DNA of 64,000 nucleotides from Kiritimatiellia bacterium (lineage in GTDB: Bacteria; Verrucomicrobiota; Kiritimatiellia; UBA8416; JADHWI01). Where the stretch lies: positions 20,347 through 84,346 of the forward strand of contig JASLPY010000013.1 in NCBI GenBank assembly GCA_030744755.1, written 5' to 3'. The notes beneath the pieces were generated by a model. That model saw only the letters and a list, made by a program, of their open reading frames with translations, was not told the DNA's origin and did no database searches. A program made the translations under genes and the position numbers. This document shows, one piece after another, positions 17,451 through 27,281 of the stretch (position 1 is its first letter; every line of letters begins with the position of its first letter).

Positions 17451-19196
17451 TCACTGTTCTCGCTGTGGTTCGAATACAATGGTGGTGAGACGACGGCTCC
17501 CGGGGATTGCGGCGGTAAGTATGTTGTCGCGAACCACCTGCCCCGAACTTTCCCCGCTCTGTTTGTCGCGGTGGTATCCAGTGGTCGCCTCGACCTCTTC
17601 GCTGGTCCAGCGAACCCGGTAAGGGTTGCCGTTCTTAATCCCTTCGCCGACAAACTGCCCGTCCCGATGGTAGCGAGCGCCTTTCTGGATGCGCGCTGGG
17701 ATCTGGACCAACAAGTCCTGCGGCGGACCGTCTGCAGCGCGCCGGGCGATCAGTACGACAAACCTTTTGGCCGTACGGTCATACGAACACACGCGGAGCA
17801 GATCATCGGAGTTCACCCCGGTAATAGCGATGTCGTTGCCGGGCTCCCCTGCGATGGCATGATGAACACATTCATGGCAACCTGCCGACAGCTGCGCGTA
17901 CCAGCGCCAGATGTAGTAGTGCGTGTGATTCGGATCGTTCGGCACCGCGTACGGCTCACCGAACTTCGCGTTGTCAAACCATTTGGCGTCATTTGCGATA
18001 TAGCTCTTGTCATCGCTGCCGCCCAGATTGAGTTTTCGCGCCGCGATCGGGGCACCGCCGCGGGCATTAGGATAGACCTCTTCGCCGAGTGCGGCCAGGG
18101 CGCCGTTGTAGTCCAGTCGCTTGGTCAGACCCATGCTCCAGGTACTGTTGTTGTCGGCCCACGGCAGGTTGGCGAGACCTAGGCCGCGCTGCAGGCACTC
18201 GCCGAGTATCCGGAGGGAAGACTCCACCGGGCCGCCGGTCGCTTCGGATCCGTGCGGCGTGCGTTCTCCGTCCCAGCAAATCCAGCTCTCGGCAGCCACC
18301 ACGCCCTTGTCCGGGTAACCGGCTTTGTCGAGGCTTTCTCGCATGTAATCGATCTGGGACCAGCAGGACTTGACGAAGGTAATTCGACCGCCGCCCCAGC
18401 CGTTGCTGAAATCGCTCAGGTTCAAGGCGAAGTTGTCGATAAGCCCCATCAGTTCCTTGTTCTTTAGCTGGACATCATACCATTTCTTGCAGTTGCGCGA
18501 AGGCGACAGTCCCGCGGTAGAGATCACCTTTCTGTCGCCGGTCTTACGAGCGTAATCCTGAATCGCCCGCGCAGCCGGCAGCACGAAGTACTCGATCAGT
18601 TCCTCGTCGGAACCTTCCCAGTACTTCGGGTGATTGGCCTCATGAAACAGGCCGTAGTAATCGACATCTTCGCCGAACCACGCGACGGTTGCCTTAACCA
18701 TGTCGTAGATTTGTTGAGGATCTTCGGGCATCTTATTGAAATCATCGTAGGTGCGACCACCGTTCATCCACAACGGCACCTGCCAGATGACCAGTTCGGT
18801 CTTGATGCCGCGCGCCTTACACAGCCGCAAGGCGTGACGGATGGCGAGGGCCTCCGCCGATGCGTGGTTCTCATAATCGAGGTTCTTCCTGGTCGGCAAC
18901 GTATGCAGCGACATGAACCAGAAGCTGGCGTAGCTGGCAACCCGACCCAACTCGAGCGAGATATCGTGTTCCGAGTTCTTGGGACGGTTGGGATAGGGCT
19001 GCCAACGAAACCCTACGTGCATGTGATTGCGGGTAACGTCGTAGTCCGGCACATCACTTTCGGTGTCAAAGAAACTATCGAGTCCCGGGCCTTCCTGTAC
19101 CGAACCCTCCGGCATACCGTTCGCCCCCTCCTTCGGGAGAACGGCCCCCAACATGACAACGCCACTCAAGCATACTCGAAGCAGTTTCAATCTCAT
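17451..19196 (-). CDS. Secreted GH-A clan-like glycoside hydrolase
   Basis: This 581-residue protein has a signal peptide (about 1-24, MRLKLLRVCLSGVVMLGAVL). A TIM-barrel-like region follows, with the retaining GH clan A pattern: DYYGLFHEANHP offers Glu186 as acid/base and VVAAESWICWDGE offers Glu303 as nucleophile. A beta-rich C-terminal part follows (about 440-581, NSDDLLRVCSYDRTAKRFVV). The family resembles secreted beta-glycosidases of the GH39/GH5/GH30 kind, but I cannot fix the number. It lies 164 bases upstream of the lyase gene on the same strand, which fits a joint role in polysaccharide breakdown. The start ATG at 19196 has only a weak upstream purine stretch. Confidence 0.65.
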   Translation of the reverse strand: MRLKLLRVCLSGVVMLGAVLPKEGANGMPEGSVQEGPGLDSFFDTESDVPDYDVTRNHMHVGFRWQPYPNRPKNSEHDISLELGRVASYASFWFMSLHTLPTRKNLDYENHASAEALAIRHALRLCKARGIKTELVIWQVPLWMNGGRTYDDFNKMPEDPQQIYDMVKATVAWFGEDVDYYGLFHEANHPKYWEGSDEELIEYFVLPAARAIQDYARKTGDRKVISTAGLSPSRNCKKWYDVQLKNKELMGLIDNFALNLSDFSNGWGGGRITFVKSCWSQIDYMRESLDKAGYPDKGVVAAESWICWDGERTPHGSEATGGPVESSLRILGECLQRGLGLANLPWADNNSTWSMGLTKRLDYNGALAALGEEVYPNARGGAPIAARKLNLGGSDDKSYIANDAKWFDNAKFGEPYAVPNDPNHTHYYIWRWYAQLSAGCHECVHHAIAGEPGNDIAITGVNSDDLLRVCSYDRTAKRFVVLIARRAADGPPQDLLVQIPARIQKGARYHRDGQFVGEGIKNGNPYRVRWTSEEVEATTGYHRDKQSGESSGQVVRDNILTAAIPGSRRLTTIVFEPQREQ

Positions 19197-19381
19197 TTCA
19201 TTCTCACAGAAGCACTTTCATCCAAGGAGTACCTGGATTATCCGAACAGGAACAATAACTTCTTTTCATGCCCTGGTCGAGGCGCTAACCATGCGTAGGT
19301 ATTTCCGAGGGAATTCATGAGTTTTGTCTGTTTTCAGGGTCATCATTGGCATACTTTCCACATGGACAGAAAGGACCTTAG

Positions 19382-19415
19382 GAGCTACGCGGCTAGAGCT
19401 ACGCGGCTAAGCCGC
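19382..19415. repeat. REP-like repeat downstream of transposase
   Basis: Two tandem copies of AGCTACGCGGCTA end in the palindrome GCGGCTAAGCCGC (19403-19415). The same 13-mer occurs at 20352-20364 on the other side of the REP-associated transposase gene, as expected for its cognate REP sequences. Confidence 0.75.
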
Positions 19416-19469
19416 TGCAACCAACTGCCTTCGAAGACGTTACCATCGTCAGAGCGAATCATATTGATA

Positions 19470-20231
19470 TTAGATCGCCATTTCTGGTGGCAAATCACCA
19501 CCGTAAGAACTTGGTTGTTCGCGCACCGTCCAAATCTTCTCGCCATCCGATCCATCCACCTCATACCGTTCCATTGCCTGCCGATAAGATACTGTACGTT
19601 CAGCAGCGTCGACGAACTCCCGGCTCCCTATGGCGACAGACTCCGTCCAGAATGGCTCTCTGTTCTGGGGTCCGGCAGACAGGCGTTCTGTGATGCTGGA
19701 AGCATAAAACTCCGCAAAATCCCTCATCGTTGTGAAGCCGGTCAAGGACAACAGGCGTGCTTGGTCGATTATGCGGTATCTCTTACGTTTGTCTGTTAAC
19801 TCGTCATACCCACACCATCGCCAATCTTCAGGGTGCTCAACCTTCCCGGCGCGAACCATGTTCAGATCAACGTAACGGAGGCAATTGAGCAAGTGGCGTC
19901 CATCCTGCACCCGCGTACATTGGTACGGATGCTCCCACATCGACCCGTCATGGCCCTTGCGCTTGTTGCGAGCCTGCGCAACCACACCAGAGGCAAGCTT
20001 CATCATATCAGCAACCGCATACCGATCCAGGACTTCGACGACAACGTGAACGTGATTGCTGGTCACTGAGTAGCCGAGAATGGGTACGCGATATCGATTC
20101 GTGCCAATACGAAGCCACTCGCGATATGCGTTCCGCTCCTTCGAAAAACGCAAGAAACACTCACCATCCTGACACCGATGTGTCAGATGAAAAATGTATC
20201 CATCCTGAAGATATCGCGTCGCTCTTGGCAT
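19470..20231 (-). mobile_element. REP-associated tyrosine transposase (RAYT, IS200/Y1 type)
   Basis: This 253-residue protein is read from the Met at 20231 (MPRATRYLQDGYIFHLTHR); the open frame reaches 20282, but the upstream 17 residues look non-native. The Y1 transposase HUH motif is NHVHVVVE (His60, His62). The later helix CLRYVDLNMVRAGKV is the conserved RYxxLNxVRAG segment of RAYT proteins, carrying the presumed catalytic Tyr. The Gly/Trp-rich WEHPYQCTRV and DWRWCGYDEL blocks are also typical. It is a single-strand nuclease acting on REP hairpins, domesticated in many genomes. REP-like palindromes flank it on both sides. It sits between two polysaccharide-degradation genes. Confidence 0.9.
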
Positions 20232-20351
20232 CGAGACACTATACGGGTACCGCCCCCACCGCAAAAGCAAGATTCTGGCCAAAAATCTGAACGCTAACCG
20301 CCCAGAACGTGTTGCTCACCATCATAGACACCTGAGGACGTGTACTTTATG

Positions 20352-20407
20352 GCGGCTAAGCCGCGATCTAAAGCCGCGATCTATTCACTAAGCCGCGATC
20401 TATTCAT
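20352..20407. repeat. REP-like repeats upstream of transposase
   Basis: Three spaced copies of AAGCCGCGATCT(ATTCA) start with the palindrome GCGGCTAAGCCGC shared with 19403-19415. Together with that site they bracket the RAYT gene. Confidence 0.75.
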
Positions 20408-20643
20408 GAAGTTCACACCTTCAAACTATATGTAAGAGCTTACTTCTTTCGCACACGCCAGAAACGCGCCTCGAGCAGTGCCATCCTCAAAGTATCGCTC
20501 AGGGCTATCGCTGGAGTCGTGCTGCGGCAAGACGATTCTCGTGCAGCGGGGTGCTCTCTGGTAACGGAATATGCAACAGGATCGGCGGAGACCCGCCGGA
20601 ATCCATTACGTCTATTGGAGCGCGGCGGGCCTCCGTCGCATCC
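20408..20643. other. Non-coding gap with a GC-rich hairpin
   Basis: I see no gene here. Near 20584-20640 there are GC-rich self-complementary strings (GGCGGAGACCCGCC, and GGAGCGCGGCGGGCCTCCG) just downstream of the lyase gene's stop on the minus strand. They may end its transcript or be another dispersed repeat. Confidence 0.5.
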
Positions 20644-23600
20644 CTATATCTTCCGCTTCAGCCAGGATTGCGGCAGCGGCTGTTTTTCCAGCCCCGGCCC
20701 GCTGACCTCTAAAACCGGCATGCCCTGCCATACCTGCTTCTCGCGCCAGGCTAGCCAGAACTCGTTCTTAAACGGTCGCGTGCGGAAGTCGACAAAGCTG
20801 ACATCGAAGGAATGCAGCCCTTTTTCCAGCGCCACCGACCACGAGTTCGGCGCGTGCAGCCCCGGTTCTGGAAACCACTCTTTGCCGTCAATCCACAGGC
20901 GAAGATCGAAACCGGCGTCCATGCTGACGTCCAGCATGTGCTCTGGCGCATACCAGACGTAAACACCATCCTGCGGCACATCGATGTGGCCCGAATAACG
21001 AATTGCATAGGCTCCGTCTGTCTTACGTATCTCGTCCGTCTCGTCTTCGCTCAAGAGCGCGCTTACCGCGCCGCGGCTACTGACAGGGCAGAAATCGCCA
21101 TGGCCCGCCTGCATCATCAGTGTTGGCCAGGCACCTTCCATGTAGCGGTAATCCAATCCGCCCTGCAGATCCCCCCCAACTTGCGCCGGACTGCGGTCAA
21201 CCTTAGTAAAAATGGCACTGATGGTCTTTCCAGCATCGATCCCGGGAAAGTTCCACGGAGAGGAGTCCAGACCTTTGCGAAACGGCCGAACCTTCACGGT
21301 GGCGGTCTTCTTCAATTCAAATGGTCCAATGTACAGGGGTGATGACAGAGTTGGGTCGCTGCCGTCCAGCGTGTAGCGAAACTCGACGTCAGCGATATCC
21401 TGAGTCGGGATGTCGAAGGACACTTGTGCGCGATCAACAAACACGGTCTGCGCGGGGCTGATCTGAACGGTATTGATCGGCCGACGAATGGGCGAGCTGC
21501 TGAAGACACCCGCGGCATTCACTGAAAAAACGACGTCCGGTGTTTTCAGATCATAGCCCTTGCCGTTTATCGTCAGAGCCGTTGCGCCAATTACCATGCC
21601 ACTGATCACGCCGTTCTTATGCATTGCCGCGACGGCCTCAGCGGTCGTGGCCACCGGCCCAGCGGTAAGCCGGTTCTGACGTTGTGGGCCGCTTTGAAAC
21701 CAGGCCGGCGTGCCGTTGCGCGTTGTTACCGCGCAACCAAGGACACCGTTCTGGCCCTGCGTCTTCTCGTAAGACATAAGGCCACCAGTCAACGGCGCAC
21801 TTGCCTCATCGGTACTTGCCGGCCGAGTAGCCAGGACAATCAGGAAGGCCTGATTCCCTTCACCGGTCCACCGAACCGAGACCGGATGCAGCTGATGCGA
21901 CAACCAACGCTGCTCAAAGCTGCGACCGGTCACCTTGCGCTCGATGTAGCGCTCCAAGTTCGATTCCATAGCCTCCAGCGGCGAGCCGATTGACTCGTGC
22001 TCCCCCTTTCGCCCGATAATGTTACCGTACTCAAACGGCAGGTTAGCGGACAGGTGAATCGAGACGTTATCGCGGCCAACATTCGATGTCCCGATGAAGC
22101 CGGCATCCCTGTTCTCGACCAATAGCTCGTGCCCGCTTTCACGCAGTTGCTTGACCGCTGCCTGCGCCTGCTCCGGTCGCTTCGCGGGTGCCCATGTCGG
22201 CAAGGCCAGAAACTGGCTGTACTCGTATGCACGATCGCCGGAGTTCTCTATCCGAGTGTTGATGAAATACACCCCTTCGCCACGAAGCGCGAAGACCTGA
22301 CGGTATGTCTTCACATCGTCAACAGGCGTGTTGTCGAGCTCGGGGATGACGTTGTAGAGATTGAACAGATGTCCGTCCTTACGGACACCATCCGGCGGAC
22401 GGTAATACGGATTCAATTGTGCGGACTCCGCAAAATCGAACTCTTCCGAGGTGTAGAAGCGATTAGCTACGACGTTGCGGCGCAGTGTCGTGCAGTAGAT
22501 AGTCTTGCCGCCGGTGCGCACTTGGCCGTGGAAGAAGTTTCCTGGTTTACGCTCGACAATAATGCCGCCTCCCGTAACCAGATGGCTACCGTTCACGGCC
22601 AGATCAAAGCGCCCGGACTCGCGACCAAAAACAACCGACTTGAGCGGAACGTGACGCATCGCCAAGGTCACGCTGGGACCTCTGTAGTCGGACAATCTGA
22701 AGTGCTCGGCGTCTGCCCCCCAGCTGTCGCGCAGAAAGTACATGGCGGCGTAAGGCGCAGCATCGGATCTTGCTTCAGGGGCGCCCTCCACGGCCACATC
22801 CTTGCCGACATTGTGCATCACTGTCGTCAGGCGACGTCGCACTTCCGCGTCACGGTCCCAGAGCAGTTCCCGCATCGCCGACACCTTGTCGAAAGTCGTC
22901 CACTTCGGTTCCAGCCACTCGTAGCGGGGATGCCGCACATACTTCGAATCGAGGCGTGGATGCTGGCGGCCCCGGGGCGTCATCTGCACGGTGACGTACC
23001 GCATACGGTCGCGCAGCAGGTCGTTGAAGACCTCGCGCTGCAGGGGCCCGGCGACGTCGGGCAGTAATGCGTAGGGCATACATTCCCTTGCCCGTGGCAC
23101 GGCGATACGGCTGTGGCCGGTATCCGCGGCCTCTAAGCCGGCGCCGTCGAGCGCAAAGAACTGGATAAAGTTGATATTCCACAGCCGCCAGAGCTCGCGG
23201 CGTGCATAGGTCATGCTGTGGAATTCGTGAAATAGTGTGGCGAACTGCAACGCATTGCCGATCCCCATGATTCCCCAGTTGGCCAGTTCCGTACGTTTGG
23301 CACGAATGGTATAGGGGATGAAGTCATTGAGGGCGTGCAGCACCAGTCGCGCCAGTGTCGCGGAGTCGAAGTGCTCGGATATCTCCGGGCGCTCATCAAC
23401 CATAACACGCATCATACCTGGAAAATCGCGAAGACGCTCGGACTCCAACTCCGTGGCGCTGCGAATGTCGATCGGAAACGCGTCGATGTCGCGCGTCGCG
23501 TTCATCGCCCAATCGTCGAAGATCTCGCAGCACCGTTTCAGGTGCTCACGGTTCCCGCTTAGAACATACGATTGCAGCAGGCGCGTCGGTAACGGCATAT

Positions 23601-24300
23601 GCTCGGTGGGGAATTTGTTAAGCGCACGGTAGAACTCTATTTCACGGCGTGCGGCAGCGCCATCATCCGTGCGCCAAAACGGATGGTCGTTGGGGCTCCG
23701 TGTATAAGTGGCGCCCTCGGGCAATTCCAGCCGGTGCGGGACCCATGCAATGCTGCCCGGCATACCAACCCGGGCTTTCGCATCTTTGAAGGTATAGATC
23801 CCTTGCATGGCCAGGTCAGTGAATTCGGGATCCACTCGCTGCAGCACCCAACTCTTCTGCGCCTTCAATTGGTAGCCGGTCAGGTTCTGGGTGTACGCAT
23901 CGTGGGCTTCCGGATCCTTCACTTTGGCGAAGAAATACGCCCGATAGCTGTCGAGCGCCTTCCTGTACTCGCCGCGCGCCACATGCTTACGAAATCCCAC
24001 CAACTGCGGAACGTCAGGTTCCATAGCGGCGTGAAGCTTCAGGCACAGTGCCTTAAGTCCGACTGCATTATTGCGCTCCGCGAATTGTGCCTGACGAGCC
24101 GCCGCGTCTGCCGGTGATCGCGTGCTGAGATCGTACACCTTGGCGATCTTTTCCTTCGGCCATATCGGCAGCGCATCGAAATCGCCGACCGCGTGAAGCG
24201 GCTCGCCGCCGCAGACGACTGGCGCGACGCCGGCCGCAAGAATGATGAGAAAGTGAATTGGATGTAAGATCCGATGCGGCTTTGCGGGCATAACACTCAT
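20644..24300 (-). CDS. Giant secreted heparinase/alginate-lyase-like protein with CHB_HEX and PA14-like domains
   Basis: This 1218-residue protein has an N-terminal signal or anchor segment (about 10-31, HPIHFLIILAAGVAPVVCGG; a Cys at the end could be a lipobox-like site). Residues about 70-480 are helical, with alginate-lyase/heparinase II/III N-terminal character (RALNKFPTEHMPLPTRLLQSYVLSG, NWGIMGIGNALQFATLFHEF). Residues about 500-930 form a beta-sandwich region. About 965-1035 is a chitobiase/hexosaminidase C-terminal-like domain (FRYTLDGSDPTLSSPLYIGP). About 1040-1200 is PA14-like (HIDVPQDGVYVWYAPEHMLD, LRLWIDGKEW). The likely role is beta-eliminative cleavage of uronic-acid polysaccharide, with the C-terminal domains binding substrate. 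The catalytic residues are not assignable by eye. Confidence 0.7.
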   Translation of the reverse strand: MSVMPAKPHRILHPIHFLIILAAGVAPVVCGGEPLHAVGDFDALPIWPKEKIAKVYDLSTRSPADAAARQAQFAERNNAVGLKALCLKLHAAMEPDVPQLVGFRKHVARGEYRKALDSYRAYFFAKVKDPEAHDAYTQNLTGYQLKAQKSWVLQRVDPEFTDLAMQGIYTFKDAKARVGMPGSIAWVPHRLELPEGATYTRSPNDHPFWRTDDGAAARREIEFYRALNKFPTEHMPLPTRLLQSYVLSGNREHLKRCCEIFDDWAMNATRDIDAFPIDIRSATELESERLRDFPGMMRVMVDERPEISEHFDSATLARLVLHALNDFIPYTIRAKRTELANWGIMGIGNALQFATLFHEFHSMTYARRELWRLWNINFIQFFALDGAGLEAADTGHSRIAVPRARECMPYALLPDVAGPLQREVFNDLLRDRMRYVTVQMTPRGRQHPRLDSKYVRHPRYEWLEPKWTTFDKVSAMRELLWDRDAEVRRRLTTVMHNVGKDVAVEGAPEARSDAAPYAAMYFLRDSWGADAEHFRLSDYRGPSVTLAMRHVPLKSVVFGRESGRFDLAVNGSHLVTGGGIIVERKPGNFFHGQVRTGGKTIYCTTLRRNVVANRFYTSEEFDFAESAQLNPYYRPPDGVRKDGHLFNLYNVIPELDNTPVDDVKTYRQVFALRGEGVYFINTRIENSGDRAYEYSQFLALPTWAPAKRPEQAQAAVKQLRESGHELLVENRDAGFIGTSNVGRDNVSIHLSANLPFEYGNIIGRKGEHESIGSPLEAMESNLERYIERKVTGRSFEQRWLSHQLHPVSVRWTGEGNQAFLIVLATRPASTDEASAPLTGGLMSYEKTQGQNGVLGCAVTTRNGTPAWFQSGPQRQNRLTAGPVATTAEAVAAMHKNGVISGMVIGATALTINGKGYDLKTPDVVFSVNAAGVFSSSPIRRPINTVQISPAQTVFVDRAQVSFDIPTQDIADVEFRYTLDGSDPTLSSPLYIGPFELKKTATVKVRPFRKGLDSSPWNFPGIDAGKTISAIFTKVDRSPAQVGGDLQGGLDYRYMEGAWPTLMMQAGHGDFCPVSSRGAVSALLSEDETDEIRKTDGAYAIRYSGHIDVPQDGVYVWYAPEHMLDVSMDAGFDLRLWIDGKEWFPEPGLHAPNSWSVALEKGLHSFDVSFVDFRTRPFKNEFWLAWREKQVWQGMPVLEVSGPGLEKQPLPQSWLKRKI

Positions 24301-24397
24301 GCGACCATCCCCTGATTTGCTTCAGGATAGCGGGATATCATTCACAGCACAATAGACCACAGTCCACACCGTTAGATGGGACGTCCCTTGCAAGCGG

Positions 24398-24425
24398 TTG
24401 TTATTGTCTGTCTATGGGCTATAGT
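24398..24425 (+). promoter_or_regulatory. Weak sigma70-like promoter candidate
   Basis: TTGTTA, a 16-base spacer and TATAGT lie about 105 bases upstream of the 24531 start, in the divergent gap between two genes. The -10 matches five of six consensus bases and the -35 matches four. Confidence 0.3.
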
Positions 24426-24530
24426 AAGCAATAATCAGCGATAGGAATGAAGCACAAAACGTGAGAGATGACATGGGTTCAGGATCCGTTTTTGAACGGC
24501 GGCATTAATGCGAGAGGGAGGAACAACAGG

Positions 24531-26972
24531 ATGAGAAGTATCAGAACTGCTCTAACTGTATGCATACTTGTATGCGGCGTAACTACGGCATTGTTAGCGG
24601 AGACAGAAGTTCTTACGGACCTGGCGAATGACTGGAAGGTTCAATACGGGGAACTCGAAAGGAACATGAAGGATCGGGGATGGTTCGAGAAAATTGCCAG
24701 CCAGACATACAGGCCTGATTCACTTGTCAGCAAGGACGATACCATGCCGACGGGGATCGTACTGCGCCGTACCGAGGCCCTCCTTGCGGATCTTTCGAAG
24801 AAGATCAAGCCCGCGCAGAGCAAGGAGTTCACCTCCCAATTGTCGGCACTGCGCAAGAAGATCGAACAGGCAGGCGACGCAGCGACAGCCGAACAGAAGA
24901 CCAGCCTGTTCGCTGAACTCTGCGGGCTGAGGCGCAGGATTGCCTTCTCCAACCCACTGCTTGATTTTGACAAGATCGTTTTCATGAAATCCAAGTACAC
25001 AACCAACCACTGCTGTGACCAGTACTTCGGGTTCAACGCCAAGCCGGGCGGGGGCATCTATGTTCTTTCGAACCCTTTCAGCGACAAGCCGGTGATAAAG
25101 GATATTATCGGTGACTCTGTGGTGACACGCGGGCGTCTTGAAGGAAAGAAGCTGGATACGGGCTCGTTCCTCTCTCTTTCCCTGTCCTACGACGCATCGA
25201 CGATGTTCTTCGCCTATACCCAGTGCCAGAACGCCGGATCGGACCCGAAAGCTGCAGGAGCCAGGCACTTTGAGGGCTTCACTGACAATCGCTGGTGTCC
25301 CGAGCGGTCATGGCACATATTCAAAGCCAGATCCGACGGTTCAGGGCTGGAACAGCTGACTGACGGAGCCTGGAACGAGTTCGCTCCCTGCCTCCTCCCG
25401 AACGGCAGGGTTGTTTTTATCTCCGAACGCCGCGGCGGGTTCGGCAGGTGCCATCCCCGTCCGGTACCAACCTACACCCTTCACTCCATGCGCCAGGACG
25501 GAAGTGACATTGTACCGCTCAGCTACCATGAAACGAACGAATGGCATCCGAGCGTTAATCATGACGGGATGATCGTGTATACGCGCTGGGACTATGTTGA
25601 TCGCGGCGACTGCATAGCTCATCACCCCTGGATAACCTTCCCGGACGGCCGGGATCCCCGCGCGATCCAAGGAAACTACCCGCTCAACAGGAACTCGCGG
25701 CCTGATATGGAGATGCACGTTCGGGCGATTCCCGGCTCTCACAAATACATAGCCACCGCCGCCGGCCACCACAGGCAGGCTTACGGATCGCTGGTCGTAA
25801 TCGACCCCCGCGTCGAAGACGACGGGGCCATGGCGCCTCTCAAACGCCTGACCCCGGAAATCCAGTTCCCCGAGACGGAGAGAGGCAATCATGCCTATGG
25901 AACCGCCTGGCCGCTGAGCGAGGACTATTATCTGTGTGTTCACGCGCCCGGCGGCAAAGGCAATATGGGGGTCTACCTGGTCGACTCGTTCGGTAACAAG
26001 GAACTCATTTATCGTGACGCGGGCCTAAACTGTATCCACCCGATACCGTTTCGAAAGACCACGACTCCCCCGGTTATCCCACACGCAACTGCCGTAGGTG
26101 TCCCTGATGGAGCCGATAAACCCAGCGGTGAAACCCCTACCACGGGAACAATCGTGTGCGTTAACGTGTATAACAGCCTGAAACCATGGCCGGAAGGCAC
26201 AAAGATCAAGAGCTTACGTGTTATACAGCTCTTTCCTAAAGCTACTTTCAGAAAGGATGCCCCATGGATCAGTTTCAAAGATGAATCGCTGGCACGCGGG
26301 GTACTTGGCACCGTACCAGTTGAGGAAGACGGCAGTGTCAATTTCACCGCCCCTGCCGGAAAAACATTGTATTTCCAGGCCCTGGACAAGGACGGGCTAG
26401 CCGTTCAATCAATGATGTCGGCGACTTACGTCCACCCTGGTGAGAACCTTACCTGCCAGGGCTGTCACGAACCCAATCGCGGTGCGCCGCCTCAGCCGTC
26501 AAAGACACTGTTGGCCCTCAAACGCGCCCCTTCAAAGCTGACGCCCGACGTTAAGGGCACCTATCCCCTGTCCTTTCCCACGCTCGTGCAGCCCGTACTC
26601 GATAAACATTGCGTAAAATGCCACACTGAACAGAGGAAGAAGGGCAAGAAACCTCCTGTTCTCGCCGGCGGAAAGAATGAAGGAAAGCGGAAGCGTTGGA
26701 GCCAGTCATATGACTCTCTCAGCAAATACGCTTACGGCTGCGCCGGCAAGCCGCCGAACCGCCAGCCAGTAAGAACAACGCCGGGCCAGTTCGGCGCAAA
26801 AGCGTCTAAGCTCTACCAGATGCTGAAGAAGGGCCATAACAAGCTGGTATTGCCGGAAGAAGATATGCACAGGATCACAGCGTGGCTCGACCTGAACAGC
26901 AATTTCTACGGCTCTTACATTGAAACGGACAAACAGATCGCCGGCAACGTCGTAATGCCGTCGCTTGAGTAG
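24531..26972 (+). CDS. Exported dihaem TolB-like propeller protein (hydrazine-synthase-alpha-related family)
   Basis: I place the start at ATG 24531 after GGGAGGAACAACAGG, giving a signal peptide (MRSIRTALTVCILVCGVTTALLAE) and 813 residues; an earlier in-frame start at 24468 adds non-signal sequence. The middle is a TolB/WD40-like beta-propeller (ARSDGSGLEQLTDGAWNEFAPCLLPNGRVVF). The C-terminal part has two c-type haem motifs: CQGCH at about 642-646 and CVKCH at about 694-698. Such proteins are common in PVC bacteria and are annotated as related to the alpha subunit of hydrazine synthase. Nothing else here points to anammox, so a general periplasmic redox or substrate-binding role is more likely. 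First gene of a same-strand run ending at 33774. Confidence 0.75.
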   Translation: MRSIRTALTVCILVCGVTTALLAETEVLTDLANDWKVQYGELERNMKDRGWFEKIASQTYRPDSLVSKDDTMPTGIVLRRTEALLADLSKKIKPAQSKEFTSQLSALRKKIEQAGDAATAEQKTSLFAELCGLRRRIAFSNPLLDFDKIVFMKSKYTTNHCCDQYFGFNAKPGGGIYVLSNPFSDKPVIKDIIGDSVVTRGRLEGKKLDTGSFLSLSLSYDASTMFFAYTQCQNAGSDPKAAGARHFEGFTDNRWCPERSWHIFKARSDGSGLEQLTDGAWNEFAPCLLPNGRVVFISERRGGFGRCHPRPVPTYTLHSMRQDGSDIVPLSYHETNEWHPSVNHDGMIVYTRWDYVDRGDCIAHHPWITFPDGRDPRAIQGNYPLNRNSRPDMEMHVRAIPGSHKYIATAAGHHRQAYGSLVVIDPRVEDDGAMAPLKRLTPEIQFPETERGNHAYGTAWPLSEDYYLCVHAPGGKGNMGVYLVDSFGNKELIYRDAGLNCIHPIPFRKTTTPPVIPHATAVGVPDGADKPSGETPTTGTIVCVNVYNSLKPWPEGTKIKSLRVIQLFPKATFRKDAPWISFKDESLARGVLGTVPVEEDGSVNFTAPAGKTLYFQALDKDGLAVQSMMSATYVHPGENLTCQGCHEPNRGAPPQPSKTLLALKRAPSKLTPDVKGTYPLSFPTLVQPVLDKHCVKCHTEQRKKGKKPPVLAGGKNEGKRKRWSQSYDSLSKYAYGCAGKPPNRQPVRTTPGQFGAKASKLYQMLKKGHNKLVLPEEDMHRITAWLDLNSNFYGSYIETDKQIAGNVVMPSLE

Positions 26973-27079
26973 ACAGCGGCGCGGTTTACCTCTTCTTCGC
27001 GCACAGGAACGGTACCTGCATCATGCGGCAACGGGGAGAACCGGAAGGACGAAGAGATCATCGCCTGGGAAGGAAGATT

Positions 27080-27141
27080 AAGGCGAAAGATTAGGGCACA
27101 AGATTAAGGTTTCCGAGTCCCTCCCCTAATCTTTCGCCCTA
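27080..27141. repeat. Inverted repeat GGCGAAAGATTAGGG
   Basis: AGGCGAAAGATTAGGG at 27081-27096 is matched by its reverse complement CCTAATCTTTCGCCCT at 27125-27140, with about 28 bases between. It lies in the 309-base gap after the dihaem gene and may act as a terminator hairpin or be a dispersed repeat. There is no gene in this gap. Confidence 0.7.
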
Positions 27142-27240
27142 ATCTCTGGCCTGTCAGGAGCGTGCAAAGGCTAGAAAATCGGGAAGAAGATAGAAATCCT
27201 GCTAACCCCTACAAGAAGGTGGATTAGGCAACAAAACGTG

Positions 27241-27256
27241 CTGTCAGTTTTGACAG
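27241..27256 (+). promoter_or_regulatory. Perfect dyad, possible operator
   Basis: CTGTCAGTTTTGACAG is a 6-bp perfect dyad with a 4-base centre, 26 bases upstream of the ATG at 27282. A further half-like CGACAG follows at about 27267. Its placement between any promoter and the ribosome-binding site (GAGGAG) suits an operator or short RNA hairpin. Confidence 0.4.
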
Positions 27257-27281
27257 AACCAAAACCGACAGAGGAGATATT

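Noticed and set aside
24531..26972. Hydrazine synthase subunit, hence anammox
   Set aside because: The family is broad in PVC bacteria, there are no other anammox genes nearby, and the neighbours are glycan enzymes.
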